A stretch of 64,000 bases of DNA. It comes from Steinernema hermaphroditum. Taxonomy: Eukaryota > Nematoda > Chromadorea > Rhabditida > Steinernematidae. The notes under the pieces were generated by a model. It had not been told where the DNA came from, did no database searches, and saw only the letters and a program-made list of their open reading frames with translations. This document shows positions 1 through 10,288 of this stretch, piece by piece. The translations under genes and the position numbers were made by a program. Numbering within the stretch: the first letter of the stretch is position 1; each line of letters opens with the position of its first letter. Location of the stretch: assembly GCA_030435675.1 (NCBI GenBank), contig CM059624.1:11370769-11434768 (forward strand), given 5' to 3'.

Positions 1-604
1 CTACACCTCTAAAGAAATTGCATATCGTCGTGGTTGTACTATCTGCATCGAATTCTGTCAGAACTTGTGCGATGGCGGTGGAGGTGGAAAGCATGTAGGC
101 AATGGCGAATGCTGTCTTTATATGCCTAAATGACTAGGGTCTTCTTGGTCATCCTCCTAATCATACCTGTCCTTCAGGACATGCATTGCCAGTCCGGGCC
201 TGGCGAAGGCGATGTAGGACAAAACGACAGTTAGGGTAGCTTGGAAATAGTAGACGTTGAGAGTAAATAAGCGAAGAAACTCGTAGATGATGATGGGTAC
301 TATATGAGATGCTCTAAATGTAGCTCTTTTGCCGTTTTCTTAAAGGGTGGTTAACAAACGTTTCGGAGTTTATGCTAGAAATGATCAGGAAAGCCAGTGA
401 GTAGAGCACATCGACAAGCATGACAATGGCCATATTCACAGTGTACATCCGTGCTAAGGACGGCGCCACCTTTGTGAAAGACAGGAATATGATGATGATG
501 TTGACGGGAATCGAAATGAACATGACCACAGTCTCGGCCTGGTTGAGGCTGTTTATCGTGCTGGTCAAAGCGATCCATTCAGACGCCGTCATATTGCCGT
601 CCAT
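1..604 (-). CDS. Putative 7TM chemoreceptor, group A copy 1 (A1), 3' part outside window
   Basis: Multi-exon receptor read leftward: exons 360-604, 167-313 and <1-125; the rest lies beyond the left edge. Exon 1 encodes an acidic N-terminus, TM1 (VVMFISIPVNIIIIFLSF), the SLAR-type motif and TM2. Exon 2 encodes TM3 with the NVYYFQATLTVV motif shared by all group A genes. Exon 3 opens TM4. Exon 2 is 147 nt, the same as in A2 and A3, and phases match (exon 1 ends in phase 2). Role inferred from family type: a nematode chemosensory GPCR in the plasma or ciliary membrane; ligand unknown. Nothing suggests a pseudogene in the visible part. The start at 604 is the first ATG of the exon. Confidence 0.8.
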
Positions 605-791
605 GTTTCACGGACAGACGACGAAGGTAAAGAGAAAAAAAGTATCGGTAAGTGGCAACTGACGACTTAGGCTGTCGATCGTTTATTAATTGAATTTGCA
701 TTTTAGAACACAAGACGCGATAACAAGTTATCGTACATTCTACTGCTCTAAATAGTCGAGTACGTAGATCTATACTTTTCAGTTTCAAACA

Positions 792-1440
792 TTAAAGGGA
801 CCCGGTCATGGATAAAAAAAGTTCTTTAAATCTTCTGAAAATTGGTATACCCCTGTTTTCGGGGTCGCTGAACATGATGGTGAAGTCGGTTTCTCGGAAA
901 CTACCATGTTTTCCAAAAAAGCAAAAGCAAATAGCAAAAAATTGGCAAAAAACATCGTGCAAACTTTGCGTTGAAGCGCTAGGCAGAGTTCGCGGTTCGT
1001 CCCGAAAACCTTTCATTCCCTTCTTTCAAAGGCTGCCCAACATCATGCTGAAATCAGTTTCCCAAAAACCCGGTAGTTTTCAAGAAACAGACGACTACCA
1101 TGACAGACACGACCGTAGTTCCCGCGTTTTTTGCGCACTTATCCAATCTAGGCAAGGCTGGGCTCATTCAACGCGTCAGAAGCTGCTGAGCAAAATGTTC
1201 CCAAGCGCGGACCTGGTCCTCACCTATTTCGGCCAAAAAGAATGGATATATTGCGCAACTCATGCCACGCCGAATAGATCGTGTCGGGACCAATGGTAAA
1301 ACACATTCTGAATCCTAAGGTCTGTTTCTTGAAAACCACTGAGTTTTTTGGGAAACCGACTTCAGCATCGTGTTCAGCGACCCTGAAAACAGGGATACGC
1401 AAATTTTTCAGTAGATTTGAAGAAGTTCGGGTCCCTTTAA
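792..1440. mobile_element. MITE-like element, about 650 bp, long terminal inverted repeats, TTAA ends
   Basis: The left end (792 onward, TTAAAGGGACCC) is repeated inverted at the right end (GGGTCCCTTTAA to 1440). Similarity continues inward for roughly 120-130 bp per arm, including a shared stretch around CTGTTTTCGGGGTCGCTGAA at 855-874 and its inverted match near 1375-1395. A third degenerate copy of the arm lies inside at about 1030-1085. No transposase is visible. The TTAA at both outer ends suits a piggyBac-like target site, but it could also be part of the repeat. It sits between A1 and A2. Confidence 0.75.
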
Positions 1441-1908
1441 TAATCAAATTGAAGATTTTCCGTGTCGCGATCAGCCACCTCCAACGCCATGTCTCTTAGT
1501 TTCTGGACTGTACTATCATCTAATGAATAACTCATACTACTGAAACAATTCTAACCTTCCGAGGTGTCCTCAGGTAGAGCTGAAAACTGACACACAGGCA
1601 GGTATAAATTATAAAACCTCATTTATAGCCTCAAAGCCCATCCGATCATACGCGCACCAGACCATGTAAACACAAAAGGAAGGCTTAGGAATCCGGACAA
1701 ATCAAATGGCACCTACACAGAGTTAGTTTATTCCAGTTAGCTCTCGCTTGTGAACGTTAATCTGTTTAATCTGAGGCGGAAACTTCGGAAGGTTCTGCTC
1801 TTACACCATGAACAGATCTCGACGTTGCAAAGGTGTCGTGCTTCTTCATAAAAACCTGATTTGTTTGTGACCAATGATCAAAGACAACTATCACTATCGA
1901 TAACGGTC

Positions 1909-3425
1909 TCAGTCCGTATTCAAAGGACTGACGGTTACATTACTGACTTCCGCCCTCCTTCTACAGCATCTCCAGCACTGTGTGAACAGAGAAACAAAAG
2001 CCAAACGGTAGTCGCGGAAGGCGATTAGGGCACACACCGATGTGATGAAGATTCGTATCTGAACGACTTTTGTCTTTGATGTGGGTGTCTATTCTTCTCA
2101 CGTTCTGCGTAAGTGACGCCGTTGCCAACGTGTAAGCACAGGTGGTGCCCAGAGGTGAATTCCGCAGATCCACAAACGATCCGCATATTATTTCCGCTGC
2201 AAAGACTGCGCTCTTTTCACCTGTTTAGAACTTACGGACGGCGACGATTAAGAGCAGATTAGGTGGAGTACTGTATATGAGCATGGATCGTAACGCTCTT
2301 AGGGTAGGCTTGCTCTGCTCAGATTCTGTGTTTGTTGCGAAGATGTGACATAGTGCCTAAACACCAGATGGACCTGACATGGCCTACGAAAACGCACCTT
2401 TACGTAGAAAAACACCATTACTATCAAGGCAGTCAGTTGGGTTATTCCACGAAAGACACTCAGTACGACTGCTGCCGTCTTATCCGCTCTACTATCCAGG
2501 GTAATCGCTTGAGCCGCGGCGCTGGTTACGGCGAGCACATATCCAATGGCAAACGATAGATTTATTGTTCTATAAGAGGGCTATTATATGTAAGTACAGT
2601 TTTCAGTAAAAACGTCTGAATCATATGGTAAGCCGTCAAGACTACAGGGTTCGCCCTACGGGCTCGCTTAAATCCATAGGTATGAGCCGGAGTCTACGCC
2701 AAGCCTAGATGTTGTGGCAAGCACAAAAACAAATGTCGCGCGGCGAGTTATCCCGCCGGCGAGAGTTATGGTGGGATGAGTTGTCCAGGGGTTAAATTGT
2801 TAGGGATGGGCTGAGGTGACACTGCGCAGCTGGTGTACTTAAGATTTCAATTAGAAAGCAACAGTCTAAAGTGTCTGCATCACAAACACTCTAATTGAAT
2901 TGGCGTCGCGTTCCAGGTGCTTTAAGGAAAGAGTGCAGCTTCGTACCTTTCCTTTAACACGGTCATGGCAAGAACGGGCCTTGCAAAGGCGATGTAGGAG
3001 AAGACAACGGTCAAAGTAGCTTGGAAATAGTAGACGTTAATGGATAGCGAACGGAGCAAATCCTGGATGAAACTAAGTACACGGTCAGCTGATCTGCATT
3101 GTGACACATTCAAGACAATCAAAGCGATAGTCACTCACGAGGTCGGTTCTCTGACTATCGCATTCATTTCTTCCTTGATGAAGACCATAACGTATATAAA
3201 GCAGAAGACCACATCTGCGAGCATGACGCACGAAATATTGAGAATGTACGTTCGAGCCAAGGATTTAGGGACTTTAGTGAAAGAGAGAATAATGATTATA
3301 ATGTTCACGGGGATGGAAATGAACATGACGATGACCTCTAGCAGGATTAATCCCACCACAGACAAGATGGCGGCTACATCTTTCGAGATCAGAGATTCGA
3401 TCACGCTTGTCCAGTCGCCGGCCAT
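1909..3425 (-). CDS. Putative 7TM chemoreceptor, group A copy 2 (A2), about 323 aa
   Basis: Exons: 3139-3425, 2947-3093, 2398-2569, 2236-2356, 2102-2196, 1909-2058; total 972 nt. Exon 1 carries TM1 and TM2 with the SLARTYILN motif. Exon 2 carries TM3 (INVYYFQATLTVV), exon 3 TM4-TM5. Exon 4 has the family signature LRSMLIYSTPPNLLL leading into TM6. Exon 5 is the short extracellular loop with Cys residues ending SLTQN, and exon 6 is TM7 with ALIAFRDYR and a basic Cys-containing tail. Most introns are under 60 bp, but the second (about 2570-2946) is near 380 bp and holds a dispersed repeat. Acceptors include ttgcag, cttatag and gttcag. Likely an intact chemosensory GPCR. Confidence 0.85.
2641..2725. 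repeat. Dispersed repeat (RepC) inside the long intron of A2
   Basis: The complement reads GATTTAAGCGAGCCCGTAGG followed by GCGAACCCTGTAGTC. Close matches occur at about 16128-16160 (GATTTAATGCGAGTCCGAAG...CCCTGTAGTCT) and, weaker, at about 12968-13000. It probably explains why this intron is several times longer than the equivalent introns of A3-A5. Confidence 0.5.
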
Positions 3426-3958
3426 CGAAAAGGAGCGTTAGCCAATGAGGAAAAGGTCGGCTCCAGCTTTAATTGGATATGCTTAATGGGCAGGTGGTTA
3501 ATTCACGTTTGATCTCTTAACATTAACGCAGAAACGACTCACACTTCGAGCGAGACTCATGAAACGTTCCGTACTTTAAAGAGAGGGTTTTCACAATCGT
3601 AATTTTCCAAGAATCCGAAGTGGCGTAGGCCGAAAAACAGTGTACTTTTTAGATCTAGTATCTCTAATAAAAAGAAAGTAATAATAAGAATAATAAGAAA
3701 GCTGTTTTTATTAATTTTCCGTGTATTTAGTGCACTATGTCTCTCACTGGATGCGAGCTCCGAAGCCGCCCCTGTGCACCAGATGCCCTAAGAAGGAGAA
3801 GTTCACCCGCCGTTTCTGGAGCTGATTCCCAGATGCCCTATGAATATGCCCCATGTAAGTCAAGGCGAAATGCTTGTAAAGTAAAGCAATTTTCAGTTTA
3901 GTGCAGCGTGTCAGAAAAGAACTGTTATTTCAAGTTCTGAATTCGTGGCGCAGCAGAT

Positions 3959-5161
3959 TCACAAATTCGTCGATGCCGGACTGACGTGGACCACCTTCAC
4001 TGTTGTCTTTCTTCTGCAACATTTCCAACATCTCTTAAACAGTGAAGCGAAGGCGTGGCGATAATCGCGGAAGGCGATCAATGCGCACACTGAAGTGATG
4101 AAGATTCTCAGCTGAAATACCCGTTCAAGGCGCTCTCACACGGCCAACTTGCATTCTGCGATATGTTTGCCGTGAATCTAAAGAAAAGACAGACGTCACC
4201 AAAGACCGGATTGTCCGAATCGACGAACGAGATACACAATATCTCAGCTAGAATCGCAGTGTCTCAGCTCGATCTGACACTTAAACGTACGAACTGAGAT
4301 GATGAGCAGAATATTCGGTGGAGTACAGTAGATAAGCATCGATCGGAGCTGTTTCGCAGTGGATTGGTTTCCTCCCGCTGGATCCTCTCTTTTCATGATA
4401 ACGAAGATGTGATACAAGGCCTAAATATAGGATGTGTTAAAGTCCGAGCATGAGATTACTCTGATGTAGCAAGTGGCCATTATCCCAATTGAAATCAGCT
4501 GTACTATCCCAGAGCATGTCCCCACGATCGACGTTCTTGAATGTTGCGGCATTTCACGAAGGGAGAGAACTTGGGCAGCAGATGTGATCGTGGCGATGAT
4601 ATGACATAATACGACGGCCACACGAATGTTTCTGGAACGTAGATGTATGACTCATAGTCTCCATTTTCTACATACTTCTCTGTTATAAAGCTCCTCGAGA
4701 GAACGGGTCTGGTAAAGGCGGCGTACAAGAGACTGACTGTCAAAGTGGCTTGGAAGTAGTAGACATTGAGAGATAAGAAACGAAGGAAGTCGCGGATAAA
4801 CTTCAGCGCAAATGAGGATGATCTAGATTTGTATTCTATGAGAAGTTCATTGGATGGTCACCGACGTCAATTGCGTGTCATCATATTCATGATCTGTTCC
4901 CGTTGCTTCGGTGTAGACATAAGAGAAGAGCACGCTGGCCAACATGACGACCGATACGTGGAGAACGTACAGCCGTGCCAGAGAATTAGGCACTTTCCAG
5001 AACGACAAAACAATAATTACCACGTTCACAGGAACCGAAACGAGCATCACAGTAACCTCCAAAACGGCTATTGCAGATAGGCCCATAAGAAGGGTCTCGA
5101 CGAGAACAGGAGAGACCATGTCGCATGTACACGACTGCTGGCTGCAGCGGTCGAAACGCAC
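3959..5161 (-). CDS. Putative 7TM chemoreceptor, group A copy 3 (A3), about 330 aa
   Basis: Exons: 4866-5161, 4676-4822, 4460-4631, 4291-4420, 4153-4247, 3959-4111; total 993 nt. Lengths of exon 2 (147), exon 3 (172) and exon 5 (95) equal those of A2, which fixes the boundaries. Motifs: SLARLYVLHVS after TM1, LNVYYFQATLT in TM3, LRSMLIYCTPPNILL before TM6, LIAFRDYR in TM7. Two unusual junctions: intron 1 starts GTCGGT, and intron 5 starts GC (GCAAGT) rather than GT, a GC-AG intron supported by phase and by the exon length shared with A2. The start at 5161 is the first ATG; a second Met at residue 15 is possible. Likely functional. Confidence 0.83.
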
Positions 5162-6296
5162 TTAAGTGGAATCATATGACTTGGACAGGTGGCCAATTAT
5201 TCATTGACTTTGAACATTTACGCTTTTTGCTCGACGACAGCGTTACACGGGTTCCTATGTTGTGTGCTCTGAACTAATCTTTGAAGTCGACATGTTGTTC
5301 TCCTGAGGAAATCCAATAACAGATGCTCAAGTGTGGCTGTGGCTTCTGCGCTATAAGTACATCAGCGTAAATGGACACGTCCTGCGGAACACCGAATAGA
5401 TGGGTGGACATGTATAAGGTATGTAGATGGCCACGGGATTCGCCTTTCTGATCGCTTGAAATAGCGGCATGAACCGGGCACTTAGCGCAAAACGCGCAAA
5501 AAATGAAAACTGGCTTTGCTCACCCTTAAAACGACAATGTGATGAGAGAAAATGCTCCGGAAAAGGGTGTATCACATGAAAAAAAGAAGAACAACAAGAC
5601 TTTTCAAGATTCACTTGAGGTTCTTCAAGAGATTCAGGGTTGGTTTTTTTGCTCTATTCTAGCAATTGATGCTTCAATGGCTTCCGCGGGATTGCCAGCA
5701 AATAGCTGAATCCGGTGTAGGCGAGACGGGGGAGTTCAGCGGACGGGAACCATAACCCAGTGGTGACGCTGAATGACTGAAACTGCCTCTGACACCAGTG
5801 ATGGGTCTCGATCGGTCTTTCGTCGAGTCTCGGTCTCGATTCACGGTCACGAAACTTTTCAGTCTCGATCTCGATTCTCGGTCTTGGTCTCGAAATCTCG
5901 GTCCAAATTCTCGATATTTCGAATCTCGATACTCATCACTGAACAACACAACAAGAGCTTCAGTGTTCAGTTCAATTCGTTGTTCCCTGCACCTTTTCAC
6001 GCTTTCCCCTAGCAATTGATATGGTTCTCTTAACACATTCTCGGATTTTTGTTTTTACACGCAGATACACATCGTTAACGTCAAAGGCATAAGATACATG
6101 CCGTCAACACATTCTAGGAATCATCAGGTGTTATGTTAAGATACACTACGTCCATGCTGCGCATAACAAAAACAAAGCACTCGTTGATTATCGGAGATCG
6201 ACAGCAAAGAGCATAGAGCTACTTCCGTATTCTGATGGAAAGTTCATGTACAGCGTCAACACAACATTTATTAGTCCGTTGGAAATGAATAAAGTT
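5162..6296. other. Intergenic; degenerate TCTCG-rich tract, no gene seen
   Basis: No exon with supportable splice sites or family match was found. At about 5795-5935 there is a degenerate tandem tract of TCTCG and CTCGAT-like units. It gives short Ser/Arg-rich open frames on both strands, which I read as low-complexity DNA and not protein. The rest has no recognisable feature. Confidence 0.5.
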
Positions 6297-8081
6297 CTAC
6301 ATTGTATGCAGCGTTACGGTAATAGATGGTACTCTGGTCATGGGAGTCACCATTGTGACATTTCCACCTTTGTTTCTGATCGATCCGAAGAATTTGCGAA
6401 AAATCTTCAGCAAAGCCACGCGGTAATCTCGGAAAGCGATCAGCGCTGACATGGAAGTCACCAGCATCCGGGGCTGAAGTAGAGTCTTAGCAAGACCTAT
6501 ACAGTTGACAGCTACTCACGCTGAATAAGACCAATGCCAAGATGTCTATGTGTGCGCAGATCGCTTGTGTCATGTTGGTACTGTCGAAATTATAAGTCAG
6601 CGGGAGACAAATTACTTCCGCTGAGGGGCGAAAGTCATCAATCAGCGAGTTGGAAAACTCGGAGAACTTACGTAGTGATATAAACAAAAAGAGATTGGGC
6701 GGTGTACAGTAGATGAGGATAGAGCGTAAACAGTTCCACTTCGCTTTCGATGATCCACTGAGATTAGCTACCTTCTTTGCGTGCTTCATTATGTGAACCA
6801 CAGCCTAGAAAATTATGTAACCTAGCAACGCACTGACGCATTTACCAAACAGTAGAATATGATCATGGCCACGATGGCTACGGTCTGGAAGATTGAGCGG
6901 GTGACGCTAAACGCAACCTGTAGCGACATGTCGGTGAGCTCATATGTATCGAAAGACATAGTTAGAGAAACATATATTGCCAAGATGTAGCACATCAAGA
7001 ACATTGAGTTGGTTCTCCTAAAGGTTACATCAGATTATCAAAGCAGCTATCTTAGGCCACAATACCATTTCTGATCTAGTTTCAACCCGTGTGGGAAGGC
7101 ACAGCTCACGTAGGCGATGACTACGGTCAATGTTGCTTGGAAATAGTAGATGTTAATGCTGAGAAGAGTAAGGAAACCATTTGTTACTCCCAATATGTAG
7201 GAACATGTTCTGAAAGTTCAATCCGGTAACGCACAGCCTTGGTAATTCTGTTTAATGGATGAACGTAGCATGAATGGAAAAACAGTTTTGATTACTTAGT
7301 ACTTGAACTGGCTAACTAGAGCTTGCTTATCAAGTATCCTAACTACACATTTACGTAGACGAGGAATCTTTTCTAACTTTTCTCTCGTCGTTGCAACACA
7401 AACCTAACCTATATCTATCAGCTAACACGCACGAACATCGATAGCATGGCTGTTATTATGCTTTGGTGGTAGGTCCCGCCACGACATATCTGATCGATCA
7501 CGAAAGCTCAATATCCTTCATCAACAAAGCCCAGCATTGGCCATTTTATTATCGATGTTTGTTAGAGATGTTTCGAAGAGTGTCGGGACTATGTTGCAAG
7601 GGTGAGAGAAAAGGCTAAGAAAGATGGGGTACGGTGGTCATCGAACGGCAGACTGGCAGAGGAAGTTTCTTTCTCCTACATTTTATTCGTCCTTAGTAGA
7701 GTTTTAGTGTTTCCAGCCTTTTGATCTTTTTTGTTTCGGGCATTATTTTTTGGTTGCATGACGATCTTTCCAGTGGATATCATTAGCAACAACATACGGT
7801 CTAACTTTGTTGGCAGGCAAGGCAATAGCGCATGTTGTGTTCCTCAAAGCAAGGAGATCCATCAGTTGGTAGGTGTGGGTAAACAGCGAAGACACAAGCA
7901 TAGTCGCAGAAATGTTCAAAGCGTAGGTACGGGCGAGTGAACTTCGAACTTTAGTGAATGACAGAACGATGATGAAGAGGTTGAACGGCATCGAGGCGAT
8001 CCTAATCCAGTTCTGGACCCGGACGAACGACATAATGAACGCCATGAAGGAGGTGGAAAATGAGCCGAGTTGATTCGTCAT
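6297..8081 (-). CDS. Putative 7TM chemoreceptor, group A copy 4 (A4), about 336 aa
   Basis: Exons: 7798-8081, 7066-7209, 6846-7017, 6672-6804, 6520-6620, 6297-6473; total 1011 nt. It is the closest relative of A5: both share the N-terminal NWIRIASMPFNLFIIVLSF-type TM1, SLARTYALNISATML in TM2, INIYYFQATLTVVIAYVSCA in TM3, LRSILIYCTPPNLFLFISL before TM6 and ALIAFRDYR in TM7. Exons 2 to 5 are 144, 172, 133 and 101 nt in both genes. Intron 1 is about 590 bp, far longer than the roughly 50 bp counterpart in A5, with no clear element inside. The tail after TM7 is basic, then Thr/Met rich. Intact by every test I could apply. Confidence 0.85.
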
Positions 8082-9084
8082 CTGTGTGAACTATTTTGCC
8101 ACGGAGACGGAGCTTTGATGTGTAGATCGAAGGTAATGAGCAGTGCCTAATCGAAGAAGACGAACTTTCTCAAGTTCCAAGGAACCTGCAAGTTAATTAT
8201 TACGGTTCTAGAACCAGAATAAACAGAGAATAACATCCGCAAAACGATACATTTGATAGTACATTTCTGCCGATTAACGGGCGATACAATATAGGCATAA
8301 CATCCACAACATAAACAAGGAGTTCCAAAATACTTAGAATCTTTGTTCTCACACAAAAATTGTCATTTCTGTGGTGGTTTGTAACAGACACTGCCTAACA
8401 TTGTTTTTCTCTTGGAATGTAAGGAAGCGAACGAAGCGCAAATCTGTATATGAGCGGGATGTGACGAAAACGTCATGTGATATCTTTGCTTATAAAAACA
8501 ACAAAAACGTGGCGAAAAATATTATGGCCAAATTCTGGAAAACAATACTAATTAGATGGCGTTATTAGAAGAACGTTATCGTCATGCACGTTCGTTAGTC
8601 TCACTAAAAGACCGGAAAAAACTAAACCGGATCACTCTAACTAAGAAGACCGTCAAGGCCGTTTTCGATGGCTTTATGCACTCCATTCGGGAAGATATAC
8701 CATGCGCAGAGATACCAAGTGAACCGGGGCTTAGCCGGAGCCGGTTCGCCCACACGGTTCGGCTCAGTACTTCGCAGTCTATTTTGCAATTTGAGCTCCG
8801 GCTCGATTCAGCTCAGGCTTCAAGCCGAGCTTAGCGGGGCCCGGCAACGTATATCGCAAAAATTGCGAGGTTCGTGGGAAGTATACATCTGATAGTGCCT
8901 TTGGTTGAGTGCCTACAGTTGAAAATCTACGGTTAATCGGCAACTGACACTTCACCTAAGGGTTGCCGACGTTTTGACACATTTCCACAACAGCATGATT
9001 ATAGCAATATGCTAACATTGGAAAACATGACCACGTCGTTTACTTTTATAATACGCCTTATATTACATAATTTTACGTTGTGCT
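8082..9084. other. Intergenic upstream of A4; duplicated flank and GC-rich repeat
   Basis: About 8200-8360 resembles the stretch upstream of A5 (about 10430-10560), so the A4/A5 duplication included 5' flanking DNA. The tract at about 8905-8975 resembles 48325-48395 (shared TGACACTT(C/T)ACCTAAG). No coding exon was recognised; short open frames on the plus strand at 8556-8892 overlap the GC-rich repeat and look incidental. Confidence 0.4.
8725..8845. repeat. GC-rich repeat with GAGCC/GGCTC palindromic units
   Basis: Many inverted short units (GGAGCCGG, CCGGCTC, GAGCTCCGGCTC, GCCGAGC) in a stretch far richer in GC than its flanks. A second island of the same composition and units is at about 51370-51560. 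Probably a small dispersed element; ends not defined. Confidence 0.45.
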
Positions 9085-10288
9085 TTAAGGTGAGATGCTC
9101 TTCATTGGTAGCACCGTTGTTAACTCCACGTTCCTGCTTCTGATCGTCCCGAAAAATCGCCGTAGAAGCATCAGGATGGCCTCACGATAATCTCGAAAAG
9201 CAATCAGCGCTGACACTGACGTGACGAGCAGTCGAGGCTAAACTCGACTTTTGCATACTACATATTGCTTCACGTTGCTTACGCAAAAATCTATAAGCGC
9301 CAAGACGTCGATGTGTGTGCAAATCGCCTGCAACATGCTGACAGTTTCGAAATTGTAAGCGAGTGGAAGACAGATGACTTCGGCTGAAGTGACACATTCA
9401 GAGAAGTGCCAAACATGTTCATCTTACGCAACGAAATAAACAAAAAAAGATTAGGCGGTGTGCAGTAGATGAGGATAGAGCGCAGACAGCTCCAATTGGC
9501 TTTTGATGATCCACTCAGATTGGCCATCTTCTTGGCATGTTTCACTATGTGCGCAACGGCCCACACAGTGATTTTTCGTGAAAAGTGGAAAGTGACTTAC
9601 CAAACAGTAAAAAATTATCATCGCTACAATGGCAACCGTCTGCAATATTTGACGAACTACGCTGAACGCAGCCCTCAGAAACCCATCGGTGACTTCGTAT
9701 GCGTCCAAAGCTTCAGTAAGAGCAACATAGATAGTCAAAATGTAGCATAGCAAGAACAGTGAATTCGTTCTCCTAAATGGTCGCTTTAACTGCGCAATCA
9801 GATGGCCATAACACCTTTTCTGATCTAGTTTCAATGTATGTGGAAATGCACAGCTCACGTAAGCGATGACTACGGTCAAGGTTGCTTGGAAATAGTAGAT
9901 GTTAATGCTGAGATAAACAAGAAAAGCGTTTGTTGCGCCGATTATGGCCGAACACACTCTAAACATTTCGACACTATCACAGTCGATGTAACTTGGACAT
10001 TGCATACGGTCTTATATCGGTAGGCTGGTCAATGGCGCATGAGGTATCCTTCAAAATCAGGGCGTCCAGAGCTTTGTAGCTGTAGGTAAATATTGCAGAT
10101 AGAAGCATTGTCGCAGAAATGTTCAAAGCGTAAGTTCGGGCGAGTGAACTTCGAACTTTAGTGAATGAGAGAACGATGATGAAGAGGTTGAAGGGCATCG
10201 AAGCGATCCTAATCCAGTCCTGGACGTGGACTGCACAAAGAATAAATGCCATGAAAGCACTGGAGAGTGACTCAAAGTGATCCACCAT
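9085..10288 (-). CDS. Putative 7TM chemoreceptor, group A copy 5 (A5), about 327 aa; one acceptor reads GG
   Basis: Exons by alignment to A4: 10008-10288, 9815-9958, 9601-9772, 9428-9560, 9283-9383, 9085-9237; total 984 nt in frame. Exons 2-5 have exactly the lengths of A4 (144, 172, 133, 101). The junction into exon 4, where A4 has ttttctag, here reads ctgtgtgg, so the 40 bp intron would be GT-GG. Reading through the intron shifts frame and ends soon after. The next AG (acatag, 9548-9549) would lose the frame. Either a noncanonical acceptor is used, the gene is a recent pseudogene, or the base is an assembly error. Start chosen at 10288 by homology to A4; the open frame extends further upstream. 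All other family motifs are present. Confidence 0.65.

Noticed and set aside
5674..6036. Arg/Ser-rich frames resembling SR proteins
   Set aside because: They arise from the degenerate TCTCG tandem tract and are open on both strands.
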